A stretch of DNA of 64,000 nt from Cyclobacterium jeungdonense (GTDB lineage Bacteria; Bacteroidota; Bacteroidia; Cytophagales; Cyclobacteriaceae): contig NZ_WMCD01000002.1 of the NCBI RefSeq assembly GCF_010994275.1, positions 554,807-618,806 on the forward strand, written 5' to 3'. Numbering within the stretch: the first letter of the stretch is position 1; each line of letters starts with the position of its first letter. A program made the translations under genes and the position numbers. Below the pieces are notes generated by a model, which saw only the letters and a list, made by a program, of their open reading frames with translations, had not been told where the DNA came from and ran no database searches. This document shows positions 1 through 9,505 of the stretch, piece by piece.

Positions 1-231
1 CAAGAAGAAGTTTAGACCTGAAAAATCAGGTTTGATCCACATTTTGTCAGAAAAAACCAGTACTTCCATTGAATCGTGATTTGTCTCGCAAATCCAATGG
101 AATTGGTAGTTGGAAAGGAACAACTATACGGAAGGGTTGGGAGTAATGGGAAAACCTGAAAAAATTTGATCTTCCCCTTTTTACAGGAATAAACCGCTTC
201 TTTTATTCCACTCTCATTTACCCTACTCGTT

Positions 232-3200
232 ATGAAACCCGCATTACTCTCGCTCACCTTTCTTTTTTTCGCCTGCGTTCCGCTCCTTGCTCAGGAGATA
301 CCTCTTGATCCTACCTTCCATCAGTTAGACAGGGGTGCAGGAATTGGATTTGATGGCACCATGGTCGATTTGCTAATCCAGGAAAACGGCAAGCACCTGG
401 TAGGAGGCCGATTTACAAGCTACAACGGCCAATCTGCTAATGGACTGGTCCGTTTACTTCCGGATGGCCAAGCAGACCCCTCCTTTTCTATTGGTACGGG
501 TTTTCAAACTCAGAGTAGTGGTGATTATGCAGTAAATACCATTCAGGTCCAACCAGATGGAAAATTGTTGGTGGGTGGAGGTTTTATTGCTTATAAAGAC
601 AGCGAGGCCAACAGGTTGATACGCTTAAATCCGGATGGCAGCAGGGATCCCTCCTTTCACACCGGTTCGGGATTTGATCAAGAGGTATTGGTAATAAAAC
701 TACAGCCGGATGGAAAAATGCTTGTTGGAGGACGAATGTTTACATCCTATAACGGAGAAACCGTACCCTCCCTGATTCGGATTAATCCCGATGGCTCCCG
801 GGATACTTCTTTTAACCCCGGGGAAATAGCTGTAAGTATCGTAAGAGAAGTTGCACTTCAGGAAGACGGAAAAATATTGGTGAATGCCGGCGATAATTTC
901 ATCCGGTTGCACCCAGATGGCACCACAGATAACACCTTTCAACTAGCTGACCCCTTTGGTAATACATTTAATGATCCCGATTACGGGACATATACTAATA
1001 CTTTCCATGTCCTTTCCGTTTTCATGGAACAAGATGGCAAAATTCTGCTTCGTGGAGATATGCGAAGGAGCCTGAGGAGTTCCGTTGCTTTTTTGCGCCT
1101 AAATCCTGATGGATCCCTTGACGAGTCATTCCAATTTTATGAAGAGGAAATAGGCTTCGAACTAGTAGGCAATCTGGCCAAAAACCAAGATGGGGAATTG
1201 TTCACCGTTGGTTTAGGCCAGATCGGTTTTGACCGCTCCATTCAGCGCCTGCTCCCAGACGGAACCCTGGATAAAACCTTTCCTCCACAGGAAGATTTAA
1301 ACGATGAAGAGGTGTATTTATCGGGTGGTTTTTTGGAGGCCCTGCAAAACGGCAAATTCCTGGTAAGCGGTAGTACTGGAAAAATTGACGGGCTCTTCCG
1401 GATCAATAGTGACGGATCACGGGACCTTAGCTACAATCCTACACCTGAATTTAACCAGGAAGTCAACAGCCTGACTCTACAGCCTGACGGAAAAATACTG
1501 GCCGCAGGTAAATTCACCGGATATAACGGTAAGGTCGTTAACGGTCTGGCCCGCGTTCATTCCGATGGTACCCTGGATGAGACCTTTGAAGCGGGAACAG
1601 GCCTGGATCATTCTTTTTACAACCCGCAGCTATCTATTTTGATGCAGCCCGATAACCGAATTCTGCTTATCGGAAACTTTATTGCTTATAACGACATCCC
1701 TGCCGGAGGAATTGTCCGGCTACTCCCAGATGGCCGCCAGGACACGAGTTTTCAACCGGGCACTGGATTCAAAGCTGGTTCCGACCTACCCGCGTTGCTA
1801 CAAAATGATGGAAAAATTGTTGTAGCCGGAACGCTTTTCAATGGAGAACCATTTCCTGGTTTGATCCGTCTGAACCCTGATGGCTCCAAGGATATTTCTT
1901 TCGAAATCGGATCAGGATTCGATCGGTCAATATCCTGCCTCGCCGCCGCCCCCGGAAACAAAATACTGGCAGCCGGAAATTCTACTTCCTTTAATGGAAA
2001 TCCGGTAAACCTGCTGGTTCGGCTGAATCCCGACGGCAGCCGGGATGACTCTTTTAATGTCAACATGGAACTGGACATCCGACCTGAAAAGCTTCTCGTA
2101 CAAGGGGACGGCAAAATCCTGGTGGCCGGTTCAGATGGTCCAACAGGTAACGAATCTCGTCTGATCCGCCTCAACCCTGATGGCTCCCTCGACGCGGGGT
2201 TTAAGGCAGGAATAGCTGCAAGTGAGCGTATGGGACCCCTTACGCTTCAACCGGACAGAAAGATTTTACTCAGCCTGGGCCAATACGCTCCACCAAGCAT
2301 ATTGGCCCGATTGATGCCGGATGGGAGCGTGGATCCTACCCTCAAATTGGATTATAATTTTAATGGTGAAATTCAGACGATGACTGTTGATTCGAATGGA
2401 AATCTCTTGGCAGGTGGTTCGTTCACTTCATTCGAAGGTGTAAATGCCTACCGAATGGCAAAAATACCGGATATTGTGGATCAGCCCGCTGCATTAGAGA
2501 ATGTCTTCCGAATCAATGCCGGAGGACCAGCACTTCGGCTTGGCTCGGAAGTATGGGTGGCCGACACCCATTTTTCAGGAGGAAATACCTATTCTAACAG
2601 GGTCCCCATTTCCAATACCGAAAACGATGCCTTATACCAAACCGAACGCAACGGTGATTTCAGCTATGAGATTCCGGTACCCGAGCCAGGGCAGTATACG
2701 CTGGAACTGCACTTCGCAGAAATTTATTGGGATCGATCCGGAGCGCGATTATTTGACCTCATGGTGGAAAATGACCTGTTTAGAACCAATATCGATTTGG
2801 TTAAGGATATAGGCTTGAAAAAGGCCAACGTTGTCCGTATAGAGAATCTGGAGGTGAAAGACGGCAATCTGAGCCTGGAACTGATCACCCAGAAGGACCG
2901 GGCTAAAATTTCGGGTGTTGCCCTATTCAAAGAAACCCAAACGGAAACTCCCGAAGATATCCAGATCAATGCCGGAGGCGATGCGCTTTACTACCTGGGA
3001 GAGGAGTGGTTGTCTGATCGGTATTACATGGGCGGGAAAACCCATTTTGATGATACCAAACCCATAAGCGCTACTGACAGGGATGAATTGCACCATTCCG
3101 AGCGGTATGGAGAATTCAGCTACCGCATCCCTGTTCCTAAAGCCGGAAGGTATTTTCTAGTGCTTTACTTTTCAGAAATCTTTTGGGAAAAAGAAGGAGA

Positions 3201-4464
3201 AAGGGTATTTGATGTTCTGATGGAAAACGGACAGGCAAAACTGGAAAACCTGGACTTGATTAAGCTTATCGGAGAACCAAATCATGCGTACATGCAGCAA
3301 GGTGGAACCTTTGAAGTCATGGACGGGGCAATGGATTTGGAATTTATCCCCAGGGTGAATGAAGCGAAACTCTCTGGGTTACGCCTGGCAATGGTTAAGC
3401 CGGATACCAAGGCTCCGGTAATTACGCAACCGGAAGACCTGACCCTGAATGAAGGACAGAATTGGACCTATCAGGTGGAGGCGTACTCACCAGTGGCCGG
3501 AGAAACGCTGCAGTATTTTGCAGAAGGCCTTCCTGATGACATACATCTGGATCCGGATACCGGTGCTATCAGCGGAAGTTTTCCTTCGGCAGGCCGGTAC
3601 GAGGTAGCACTCAAAGTGACCGACCAGCAAGGATTGGCTGGCTACACTGATTTCACGGTCACCGTAAATCCATTAACTGTCCTCACACGAATCAATGCCG
3701 GGGGGCACTCCCTGCAATTAGGAGACGAACAGTGGCAAGCCAATAGACACCATCCCAGTGGTAGTATTTATTCCACCACTGCCCCCATTTCTAATACCGA
3801 ACTGGACACGGTTTACCAATCCGAAAGAAACGGTGACTTTTCTTACGAAATTCGCGTCCCCGCGATAGGAAGCTATACGGTGGAACTGCATTTTGCAGAA
3901 ATCCACTGGACCCGGGAAAATGCACGGCTTTTCCGCTACCAGCTGGAAAATGAACCTCTAAGTGATATAATCGACCTGTACAGAGATCATGGCGGCGCTA
4001 ATCATGCCTACATACGCACCATTCACGATGTTCAGGTAAAAGATGGATACCTTAGTCTTGAAATGATCACGGTGAAAGACCGCGCCAAGCTATCGGGGAT
4101 CGTGGTATACCGGCAGGGGACGTTGGCTTCTGCCGCCCGGATGGCTACGGAACCCCAAATGGGCGAACAACAAGAATTCGGGGACCCAAACAGCGAAGAG
4201 GAGGTTGAAGCCATCAACCTGTATCCAAACCCCGCCAGGGACCACCTTAACCTGGAATTTGAAGCGAAAGAATCCGGGGTATGGCGCTTTGTACTCGTCA
4301 ATTCGTTGGGCGTATCCACTTACCTGGATCGGCTGAACCTCGAACAAGGCAGGTACCATCTGGAATTTGACCTGTCCGCTTACCGATTTAGTGCCGGAAC
4401 GTATTACCTGCGGATGGAAAGCGAACGGGAAGAACCTAAGGTCCTTCGGGTAATTATTCATTGA
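232..4464 (+). CDS. Secreted delta-60 repeat / triple malectin protein with T9SS sorting domain
   Basis: Large exported protein of 1410 residues. A signal peptide (hydrophobic stretch ending LLAQ near residue 21) is followed to about residue 750 by many copies of the delta-60 repeat, recognisable by GKILVGG and RLNPDGSRD-type motifs, which probably form beta-propeller blades. Three malectin-like domains begin with INAGG near residues 757, 909 and 1151; malectin folds bind carbohydrate. A putative Ig-like/cadherin-like domain lies between the second and third (about 1060-1145). The last 80 residues (LYPNPARD, then a beta-rich end) match a type A T9SS C-terminal sorting domain, so the protein should cross the outer membrane and be anchored or released. 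Sugar binding or surface adhesion is inferred; no catalytic domain is visible. It stands alone on the plus strand, and the ATG follows a 231-base leader with no clear promoter. Confidence 0.88.
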   Translation: MKPALLSLTFLFFACVPLLAQEIPLDPTFHQLDRGAGIGFDGTMVDLLIQENGKHLVGGRFTSYNGQSANGLVRLLPDGQADPSFSIGTGFQTQSSGDYAVNTIQVQPDGKLLVGGGFIAYKDSEANRLIRLNPDGSRDPSFHTGSGFDQEVLVIKLQPDGKMLVGGRMFTSYNGETVPSLIRINPDGSRDTSFNPGEIAVSIVREVALQEDGKILVNAGDNFIRLHPDGTTDNTFQLADPFGNTFNDPDYGTYTNTFHVLSVFMEQDGKILLRGDMRRSLRSSVAFLRLNPDGSLDESFQFYEEEIGFELVGNLAKNQDGELFTVGLGQIGFDRSIQRLLPDGTLDKTFPPQEDLNDEEVYLSGGFLEALQNGKFLVSGSTGKIDGLFRINSDGSRDLSYNPTPEFNQEVNSLTLQPDGKILAAGKFTGYNGKVVNGLARVHSDGTLDETFEAGTGLDHSFYNPQLSILMQPDNRILLIGNFIAYNDIPAGGIVRLLPDGRQDTSFQPGTGFKAGSDLPALLQNDGKIVVAGTLFNGEPFPGLIRLNPDGSKDISFEIGSGFDRSISCLAAAPGNKILAAGNSTSFNGNPVNLLVRLNPDGSRDDSFNVNMELDIRPEKLLVQGDGKILVAGSDGPTGNESRLIRLNPDGSLDAGFKAGIAASERMGPLTLQPDRKILLSLGQYAPPSILARLMPDGSVDPTLKLDYNFNGEIQTMTVDSNGNLLAGGSFTSFEGVNAYRMAKIPDIVDQPAALENVFRINAGGPALRLGSEVWVADTHFSGGNTYSNRVPISNTENDALYQTERNGDFSYEIPVPEPGQYTLELHFAEIYWDRSGARLFDLMVENDLFRTNIDLVKDIGLKKANVVRIENLEVKDGNLSLELITQKDRAKISGVALFKETQTETPEDIQINAGGDALYYLGEEWLSDRYYMGGKTHFDDTKPISATDRDELHHSERYGEFSYRIPVPKAGRYFLVLYFSEIFWEKEGERVFDVLMENGQAKLENLDLIKLIGEPNHAYMQQGGTFEVMDGAMDLEFIPRVNEAKLSGLRLAMVKPDTKAPVITQPEDLTLNEGQNWTYQVEAYSPVAGETLQYFAEGLPDDIHLDPDTGAISGSFPSAGRYEVALKVTDQQGLAGYTDFTVTVNPLTVLTRINAGGHSLQLGDEQWQANRHHPSGSIYSTTAPISNTELDTVYQSERNGDFSYEIRVPAIGSYTVELHFAEIHWTRENARLFRYQLENEPLSDIIDLYRDHGGANHAYIRTIHDVQVKDGYLSLEMITVKDRAKLSGIVVYRQGTLASAARMATEPQMGEQQEFGDPNSEEEVEAINLYPNPARDHLNLEFEAKESGVWRFVLVNSLGVSTYLDRLNLEQGRYHLEFDLSAYRFSAGTYYLRMESEREEPKVLRVIIH

Positions 4465-4727
4465 TGGGGAAAATAGTAAGTCAATTGATTTAAATGTAAG
4501 GTTTACTGATAAAATGGTGTGTGAAGGGCAGGCATTAGATATAGCTGTCCTTGATCTCATCCCATCCCAAACGACGGTTGTTACTCATTTACGCAAAAGA
4601 GATGACTTTCCTTATAATATTGGCTGGTTTTAACGGGAATCACCTAGACACTATTAACAATAGCCTATTTAGCCTCCGATTGAGTGGCAAGAATAAGAAA
4701 ATACTCACTATTAGGAGTTTGTTGTAC
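4465..4727. other. Gene-free AT-rich gap
   Basis: Stretch between the end of the malectin protein and the tRNA-Leu terminator. A 71-codon open frame on the plus strand (4551-4766) runs through the terminator hairpin and has the composition of random AT-rich DNA, so I do not call it. No promoter, repeat or RNA was recognised. Confidence 0.5.
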
Positions 4728-4728
4728 C

Positions 4729-4762
4729 AAAAAAAAAAAAAGCTTCTCATAATCGAGAAGCT
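4729..4762 (-). terminator. Rho-independent terminator of tRNA-Leu
   Basis: Perfect 8-bp stem (4741-4748 with 4755-4762, AGCTTCTC/GAGAAGCT) with a 6-base loop. On the minus strand it is followed by 13 T residues (A run 4729-4741). It lies 23 bases beyond the 3' end of the tRNA-Leu gene. Confidence 0.88.
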
Positions 4763-4784
4763 CTAAATTAAGTGATAATCAGTG

Positions 4785-4868
4785 TACCAGGAGCGGGAAT
4801 CGAACCCGCACGGCCTAATGGCCACAAGATTTTAAGTCTTGCGTGTCTACCTATTCCACCATCCCGGC
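4785..4868 (-). tRNA. tRNA-Leu (anticodon TAA)
   Basis: Class II tRNA of 84 nt. The acceptor stem GCCGGGA pairs with TCCTGGT (two G-U pairs), with discriminator A. The anticodon stem CAAGA/TCTTG carries loop CTTAAAA, giving anticodon TAA (codon UUA). A long variable arm follows, then the T arm with GGTTCGATTCC. CCA is not encoded. It shares strand and direction with tRNA-Gly and mutS upstream and ends at a strong terminator. Confidence 0.95.
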
Positions 4869-4920
4869 ATTGCATACAGTACCTAAATATAAGTAAAATC
4901 CCTCATTTTTTACCGGTACC

Positions 4921-4949
4921 AAACTAATAAAGCCCTTTGTCAGGGCTTT
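4921..4949 (-). terminator. Probable terminator after tRNA-Gly
   Basis: Stem AAAGCCCT (4929-4936) with AGGGCTTT (4942-4949), loop of 5. On the minus strand the stem is followed by a T-rich stretch broken by A and G, so it is weaker than the tRNA-Leu terminator and may be leaky. Confidence 0.5.
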
Positions 4950-4952
4950 ACG

Positions 4953-5028
<76 letters not shown>

Positions 5029-5166
5029 TGATTATCTAATTCACAAAATAGTCAAACTTTTCCGTGAATCTGAGGGCAAATTTACGCCATAATTTCTAAT
5101 CTCCAATATTCCAGTACAAATTTTTGCTCCAATCCCCCTACTCCACTGAAACTAAAGCGGGTACGT

Positions 5167-7767
5167 TTATTCCAGCATTTTCTTTACCTCATTCAATTTC
5201 AACAAGGCCTCCACCGGAGAAATGGTATTGATATCCAGCGCATCCAGTAGCTCTTTGGCCTCCTTAAATTTCGGATCCATTTCAAACAGACTCAACTGGT
5301 AATTGTTCTTCGGCATGTCCCGGATGTTGTCCTGGTGCTGCTGCAATTTTTTGTCCTTTTCCAGGTATTTCATGATTTCTGCGGCCCGCAGTACCACCGG
5401 ATTGGGCATTCCTGCCATCTGCGCCACGTGGATACCGAAACTGTGTTCGCTACCCCCCTTTTCCAACTTGCGCATAAAGATGACCTTGTTGCCTACCTCT
5501 TTTACCGAAACATTGAAATTCTTAACCTTCGGAAAATCCGTGGCCAACTGGTTCAATTCATGGTAATGGGTGGCAAAAAGGGTCTTCGCCCTGCACTTGG
5601 GATGGTTGTGCAGGTATTCGACGATAGACCAGGCGATGGAAATACCGTCGTAGGTGGAGGTTCCCCTTCCAATCTCGTCCATCAATACCAGGCTTCGATC
5701 GGATAAGTTATTCAGAATACTGGCCGTCTCGGTCATTTCCACCATAAAGGTAGACTCTCCCTTTGACAGGTTATCGGATGCCCCGACCCGGGTAAAGACC
5801 TTATCCACCATGCCTATACGGGCAAAAGTCGCCGGTACAAAGCTTCCCATCTGGGCCATCAGCACGATCAGGGCCGTCTGCCGCAGCAATGCCGATTTTC
5901 CGGCCATATTCGGGCCGGTAATAATGATCACCTGCTGCGTGGAATTATCTAGAAAGGTGTCGTTGGGCACGTAATCCTCCCCGATACCCAGTTGCTTTTC
6001 GATCACCGGATGCCGCCCATCCCGAATCTCAATGGTATCCGAATCGGCAATTTTTGGAGCACAGTAGTTATTCTCGGAGGCTACCTCTGCAAAACTCAAC
6101 AGGCAATCCAGGGAGGCCAGCACCCGCGCATTTTGCTGAATCTGGACAACGTAATCCCCCGCATCCTGTACCAATAGCTGGAAATACTTTTGCTCCAGCA
6201 CCAGCAACCTTTCTTCCGCATGCAGGATCTTTTCTTCGTAGGTTTTGAGCTCTTCGGTAATGTAGCGTTCGGCATTGACCAGGGTCTGTTTACGGATCCA
6301 TTCTGCTGGCACCTTGTCCTTGTGGGTGTTACTTACCTCCAGGTAATAGCCAAAAACCTTGTTGAACGCTACCTTAAGAGAAGATATGCCGGTTTTTTTG
6401 ACTTCCCGCTGCTGTATCTGCACCAGGTAGTCCTTGCCCGAGGTAGCCAGCTTGCGGTATTCGTCCAGGTCCGGATCAACTCCATTTTTGATGATGCCTC
6501 CCTGGTGGGTCAGCATGGGTGCATCCTCCAGTAGCTCCCGCTCGATTTTTTCCAGCAGGTAGGCACAGGTATTTAGCCGGTCCGCCAGTTTTTTCAAGGG
6601 CCCGTTTTCCTGGCTGGAAAGCAATTCCTTGATCGGAAGGGTGCTTTTCAAGGCCTTTCGCAGGTGGTTCATTTCCCGTGGATTGATCCTGCCCACCGCT
6701 ACCTTGGAGATGAGCCGTTCCAGGTCTCCGATTTGTTTGAGGTGGGAAAACAATTCCTCCCTGAGCTCGGGTTTCTGGTAAAAAAACCGAACCACCTGCT
6801 GCCTCTCTTCAATGGGCTCCTTTTCCTTCAGGGGCAAAACCATCCATTGTTTCAGCATCCGGCTGCCCATTGGGGTATGGGTTTTGTCCAGAATCTGGAT
6901 CAGGGGAACGCCACCGTCCTGCTGAGGATAAATTAGCTCCAGGTTACGAATGGTAAATTTATCCAACCACACGTATTTTTCCTCCGCTATGCGTGAAATG
7001 GAAGCGATGTGTTTTACTTCCTTGTGTTCGGTTTCTTCCAGGTAATAGAGAATCGCCCCTGCTGCGATGGTGCCCAATACCTGGTTTTCGATTCCGAAGC
7101 CCTTAAGGTTGTTGGTGCCAAAATGACGGATGAGTTTTTCGTAGGTGTAATCCTGCTGGTACACCCAATCCTCACAGTGGAAGGTGGTAAAGTCGTTTTT
7201 CAGGAGGTCTCCGGCAAGGCTTCTGGAAGCCTTGGAATGGATCACCTCGGAGGGGTTAAAACTTTGCAGTAGCTTTTCGATGTAGGATTGCTTTCCCTCG
7301 GCACACATGAATTCACCCGTGGAAAGGTCCAGAAAGGCAATCCCCAACTGGTCGCCGGCGAAATGAATACTGGCCAAAAAATTATTCCGTCGCTTATCCA
7401 GGACGTTATCGTTATATGCCAAACCGGGAGTAACCAGCTCCGTTACCCCTCTTTTCACAATCCCTTTTACTTCTCTGGGGTCTTCCAACTGATCGCAAAT
7501 GGCAACGCGATTACCAGCCCGAACCAATTTGGGCAAATAAGCCTCCAGGGAATGGTGCGGAAATCCCGCCAATTCAATATGCGAAGCAGATCCGTTTGCC
7601 CGTTTGGTCAACACAATATCCAGAATCTTACTCGCTTTGATGGCATCTTCCCCGAAGGTTTCATAAAAATCCCCTACCCGAAAAAGCAAAATCGCTCCGG
7701 GATGCTTTGCCTTGATGGCATTGTACTGTTTCATTAAAGGGGTTTCCTTCACCGCTGCTTTCGCCAT
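5167..7767 (-). CDS. mutS: DNA mismatch repair protein MutS
   Basis: 866 residues, normal MutS length. It recognises mismatches and small loops and recruits MutL. The N-terminal mismatch-binding domain carries the GDFYETF motif (F-x-E wedge) near residues 32-38. Connector, lever and clamp domains follow. The ABC-type ATPase has the Walker A sequence GPNMAGKS near residue 617, a Walker B ending [13 protein letters not shown], and a following FATHYHE. The C-terminal dimerisation tail ends in KKMLE. The chosen ATG begins [15 protein letters not shown], followed by the conserved block that starts the MutS fold. It diverges from the TrmH-like gene across a 132-bp interval holding promoter elements for both. 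The tRNA genes lie downstream on the same strand. Confidence 0.97.
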   Translation of the reverse strand: MAKAAVKETPLMKQYNAIKAKHPGAILLFRVGDFYETFGEDAIKASKILDIVLTKRANGSASHIELAGFPHHSLEAYLPKLVRAGNRVAICDQLEDPREVKGIVKRGVTELVTPGLAYNDNVLDKRRNNFLASIHFAGDQLGIAFLDLSTGEFMCAEGKQSYIEKLLQSFNPSEVIHSKASRSLAGDLLKNDFTTFHCEDWVYQQDYTYEKLIRHFGTNNLKGFGIENQVLGTIAAGAILYYLEETEHKEVKHIASISRIAEEKYVWLDKFTIRNLELIYPQQDGGVPLIQILDKTHTPMGSRMLKQWMVLPLKEKEPIEERQQVVRFFYQKPELREELFSHLKQIGDLERLISKVAVGRINPREMNHLRKALKSTLPIKELLSSQENGPLKKLADRLNTCAYLLEKIERELLEDAPMLTHQGGIIKNGVDPDLDEYRKLATSGKDYLVQIQQREVKKTGISSLKVAFNKVFGYYLEVSNTHKDKVPAEWIRKQTLVNAERYITEELKTYEEKILHAEERLLVLEQKYFQLLVQDAGDYVVQIQQNARVLASLDCLLSFAEVASENNYCAPKIADSDTIEIRDGRHPVIEKQLGIGEDYVPNDTFLDNSTQQVIIITGPNMAGKSALLRQTALIVLMAQMGSFVPATFARIGMVDKVFTRVGASDNLSKGESTFMVEMTETASILNNLSDRSLVLMDEIGRGTSTYDGISIAWSIVEYLHNHPKCRAKTLFATHYHELNQLATDFPKVKNFNVSVKEVGNKVIFMRKLEKGGSEHSFGIHVAQMAGMPNPVVLRAAEIMKYLEKDKKLQQHQDNIRDMPKNNYQLSLFEMDPKFKEAKELLDALDINTISPVEALLKLNEVKKMLE

Positions 7768-7821
7768 GTGAATTTGTCTTTTTTTAAATAAACCCTGAAT
7801 TTACTTGATCCTTCCCATAAA

Positions 7822-7829
7822 CAAAAATA
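7822..7829 (-). promoter_or_regulatory. Putative -7 element for mutS
   Basis: On the minus strand this reads TATTTTTG, a full match to the Bacteroidota -7 consensus TAnnTTTG, 54 bases upstream of the mutS ATG. A clear -33 TTTG partner was not found, so support comes from the -7 motif and its position. Confidence 0.5.
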
Positions 7830-7870
7830 CCGCTCCGAAATTAGGACTTTCTACTATTTCGGATAACCCC

Positions 7871-7878
7871 TATCTTTG
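7871..7878 (+). promoter_or_regulatory. -7 element of the TrmH-family methyltransferase promoter
   Basis: TATCTTTG, a full match to TAnnTTTG, 21 bases before the ATG at 7900. It also bears on start choice: an in-frame TTG at 7876 overlaps this promoter motif and so is unlikely to be translated. Confidence 0.6.
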
Positions 7879-7899
7879 CAGCCCAAACACCATCCGAAC

Positions 7900-8439
7900 A
7901 TGAGAAAACGAAGCATGGATGAACTTGACCGGCTATCCGTCGAGGCATTCAAGAAAGCAGCTAAAAACCCCATCGTATTGATTCTGGACAATGTTCGCAG
8001 CCTGAATAACGTGGGCTCCGCCTTTCGAACAGCAGATGCTTTTTTAGTAGAAAAAATTTACCTCTGTGGCATTACCGGCACCCCTCCTCACCGGGAAATT
8101 CACAAAACCGCCCTGGGCGCCACCGAGTCGGTATCCTGGGAATACCAGGAAAACACCCTGGATCTTGTACGGGAACTCCGCAGATCCGGATACCAGATTT
8201 GCGTGCTGGAACAAGCCTCCCATAGCCTCCCTCTAAATCGCTTCCAACCCAAACCCGATCAGGCCTATGCCCTGGTTTTTGGCAATGAGGTGTTTGGTGT
8301 GGAAGAGGAAGTCCTGGAACATGCGGATCAGGTACTGGAGATCCCGCAATTGGGTACCAAGCATTCCCTAAACATCTCCGTCTCCATAGGCATTGCCCTC
8401 TGGGACCTGGTAAACAAGACCCAGGGACTGGAAAGTTGA
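7900..8439 (+). CDS. TrmH/SpoU-family RNA 2'-O-methyltransferase
   Basis: Single SPOUT domain of about 179 residues that transfers methyl from S-adenosylmethionine to a ribose 2'-OH in tRNA or rRNA. The three SpoU motifs are present: NVRSLNNVGSAFRTAD (motif 1), LVFGNEVFGV (motif 2) and LNISVSIGIALWDL (motif 3), which form the knotted cofactor site. There is no N-terminal substrate-binding extension, so it resembles short TrmH-like proteins, and the substrate cannot be named. I start at ATG 7900 rather than the in-frame TTG at 7876 because the latter lies in the promoter. It diverges from mutS. Confidence 0.88.
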   Translation: MRKRSMDELDRLSVEAFKKAAKNPIVLILDNVRSLNNVGSAFRTADAFLVEKIYLCGITGTPPHREIHKTALGATESVSWEYQENTLDLVRELRRSGYQICVLEQASHSLPLNRFQPKPDQAYALVFGNEVFGVEEEVLEHADQVLEIPQLGTKHSLNISVSIGIALWDLVNKTQGLES

Positions 8440-8540
8440 CCCCAAACCAGACCGTTGGATCCCGACATTTTTTCCTGAAAACACATCTAAATTGATAACT
8501 AATTCGTAAATCCAGTCGTCAATTATGTCAGATTAACTCA

Positions 8541-8632
8541 TGAAATCGAGCATGACGCAAGCGACTCACGGAGGGATGATTATCAATCATGCGAGATTCT
8601 CCCGATTAAATATCGGGACAGGCTATCTGACC
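8541..8632 (+). repeat. Dispersed intergenic element, copy 1
   Basis: First of three copies of an element beginning GAAATCGAGCATGACG, containing GGGATGATTAT and, in this copy, GCGAGATTCTCCCG and CGGGACAGGCTATC. GCATGA (8550-8555) is complementary to TCATGC (8587-8592). CCCGAT/ATCGGG forms a second perfect 6-bp stem just after. The element ends 22 bases before the ATG of the NlpE/META lipoprotein. The other copies are at 28219-28275 and 41034-41121, in the same orientation relative to a downstream gene. Confidence 0.75.
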
Positions 8633-8654
8633 AATAAAAGAAAATTATAAACAC

Positions 8655-9434
8655 ATGAAAAAACTCCTATTTTTGCTTCTTTTGGCGGGTTTAGGCTGGA
8701 GTGTACAGGGCTGCAAAACCCAGCAATCCCCTGTCACCGGCGATACCAGTGCCAACTCCCTGGACTGGGAAGGTACTTATGAGGGCACCCTTCCCTGCGC
8801 GGATTGCGAAGGAATCGCTACCTCCATCAGCCTGACTCGGAATGGAAAATTCGTGAAGGTCTACCAGTATCTGGGAAAAAGTGACCGAGAATATCGGCAG
8901 GAAGGAAGCTTTGAGTGGAATCAAGCAGGCAATACCATCACGTTAAGCGGAATAGAGGATGTTCCGAATCAGTACCTGGTCGGTGAAAATCAGCTTTTTC
9001 ATCTTGATAGGGAAGGAAAGCGAATCACCGGAGATTTGGCAGCTAACTACGTCTTGAAAAAAGTCGTTTCCAAAACAGACCATCCGTTGCTTGATGCAAA
9101 ATGGGTACTCACCGATATGGAAAAATTCCCGGATGAAGACTGGAACCACGGTGATATCTTTGTTTTTCTGGAGGAAGAAAGCAACCGCCTGCACGGGTAT
9201 GGAGGCTGCAATAACTTTTTCGGCGTATACGAGCTAAAAACCGGAAACCGGCTGGAGCTTGGAAAAATAGGCAGAACCCAAAAATACTGTCAGGACGAAA
9301 TGCAGGCAGAAAATTTCTTTTTCGCCTATCTGGAACAGGTGCGACACTACCAGATAGAAGGGGATACGCTGGAGTTGCGGGATGAGGGGAACAAACTGGT
9401 ACTTACCTTTACCAAGATGCCCGGGGATAAATAA
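8655..9434 (+). CDS. NlpE-META two-domain lipoprotein
   Basis: 259 residues. A lipoprotein signal peptide ends in the lipobox VQGC (Cys20). Residues about 38-130 match the N-terminal NlpE copper-resistance/stress-sensing domain (WEGTYEGTLPCADCEG; C48-x-x-C51 is the family's CxxC). Residues about 145-255 are a META/HslJ domain (WVLTDM, GYGGCNNFFG, GKIGRTQKYC). NlpE in E. coli senses envelope and copper stress, and META domains occur in heat-inducible HslJ. A role in envelope or metal stress here is inference. The gene is preceded directly by the dispersed element, whose end lies 22 bases from the ATG. No partner gene is adjacent. Confidence 0.85.
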   Translation: MKKLLFLLLLAGLGWSVQGCKTQQSPVTGDTSANSLDWEGTYEGTLPCADCEGIATSISLTRNGKFVKVYQYLGKSDREYRQEGSFEWNQAGNTITLSGIEDVPNQYLVGENQLFHLDREGKRITGDLAANYVLKKVVSKTDHPLLDAKWVLTDMEKFPDEDWNHGDIFVFLEEESNRLHGYGGCNNFFGVYELKTGNRLELGKIGRTQKYCQDEMQAENFFFAYLEQVRHYQIEGDTLELRDEGNKLVLTFTKMPGDK

Positions 9435-9505
9435 AAAAATTCTCCTAATTCCTTAGGAAATTTAAATTTTATCGGCTAATTTTTTAGTCTCAAATCTAGG
9501 TGCCG

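Noticed and set aside
12..257. 81-codon minus-strand ORF at the window start
   Set aside because: Overlaps the start of the well-supported secreted protein on the other strand; translation is not protein-like and has no motifs.
4551..4766. 71-codon plus ORF before the tRNA genes
   Set aside because: Runs through the tRNA-Leu terminator hairpin and its A run; composition is random AT-rich DNA.
7876..7899. Upstream TTG start for the TrmH-like gene
   Set aside because: The codon lies within the TATCTTTG promoter element; ATG 7900 is the better start.
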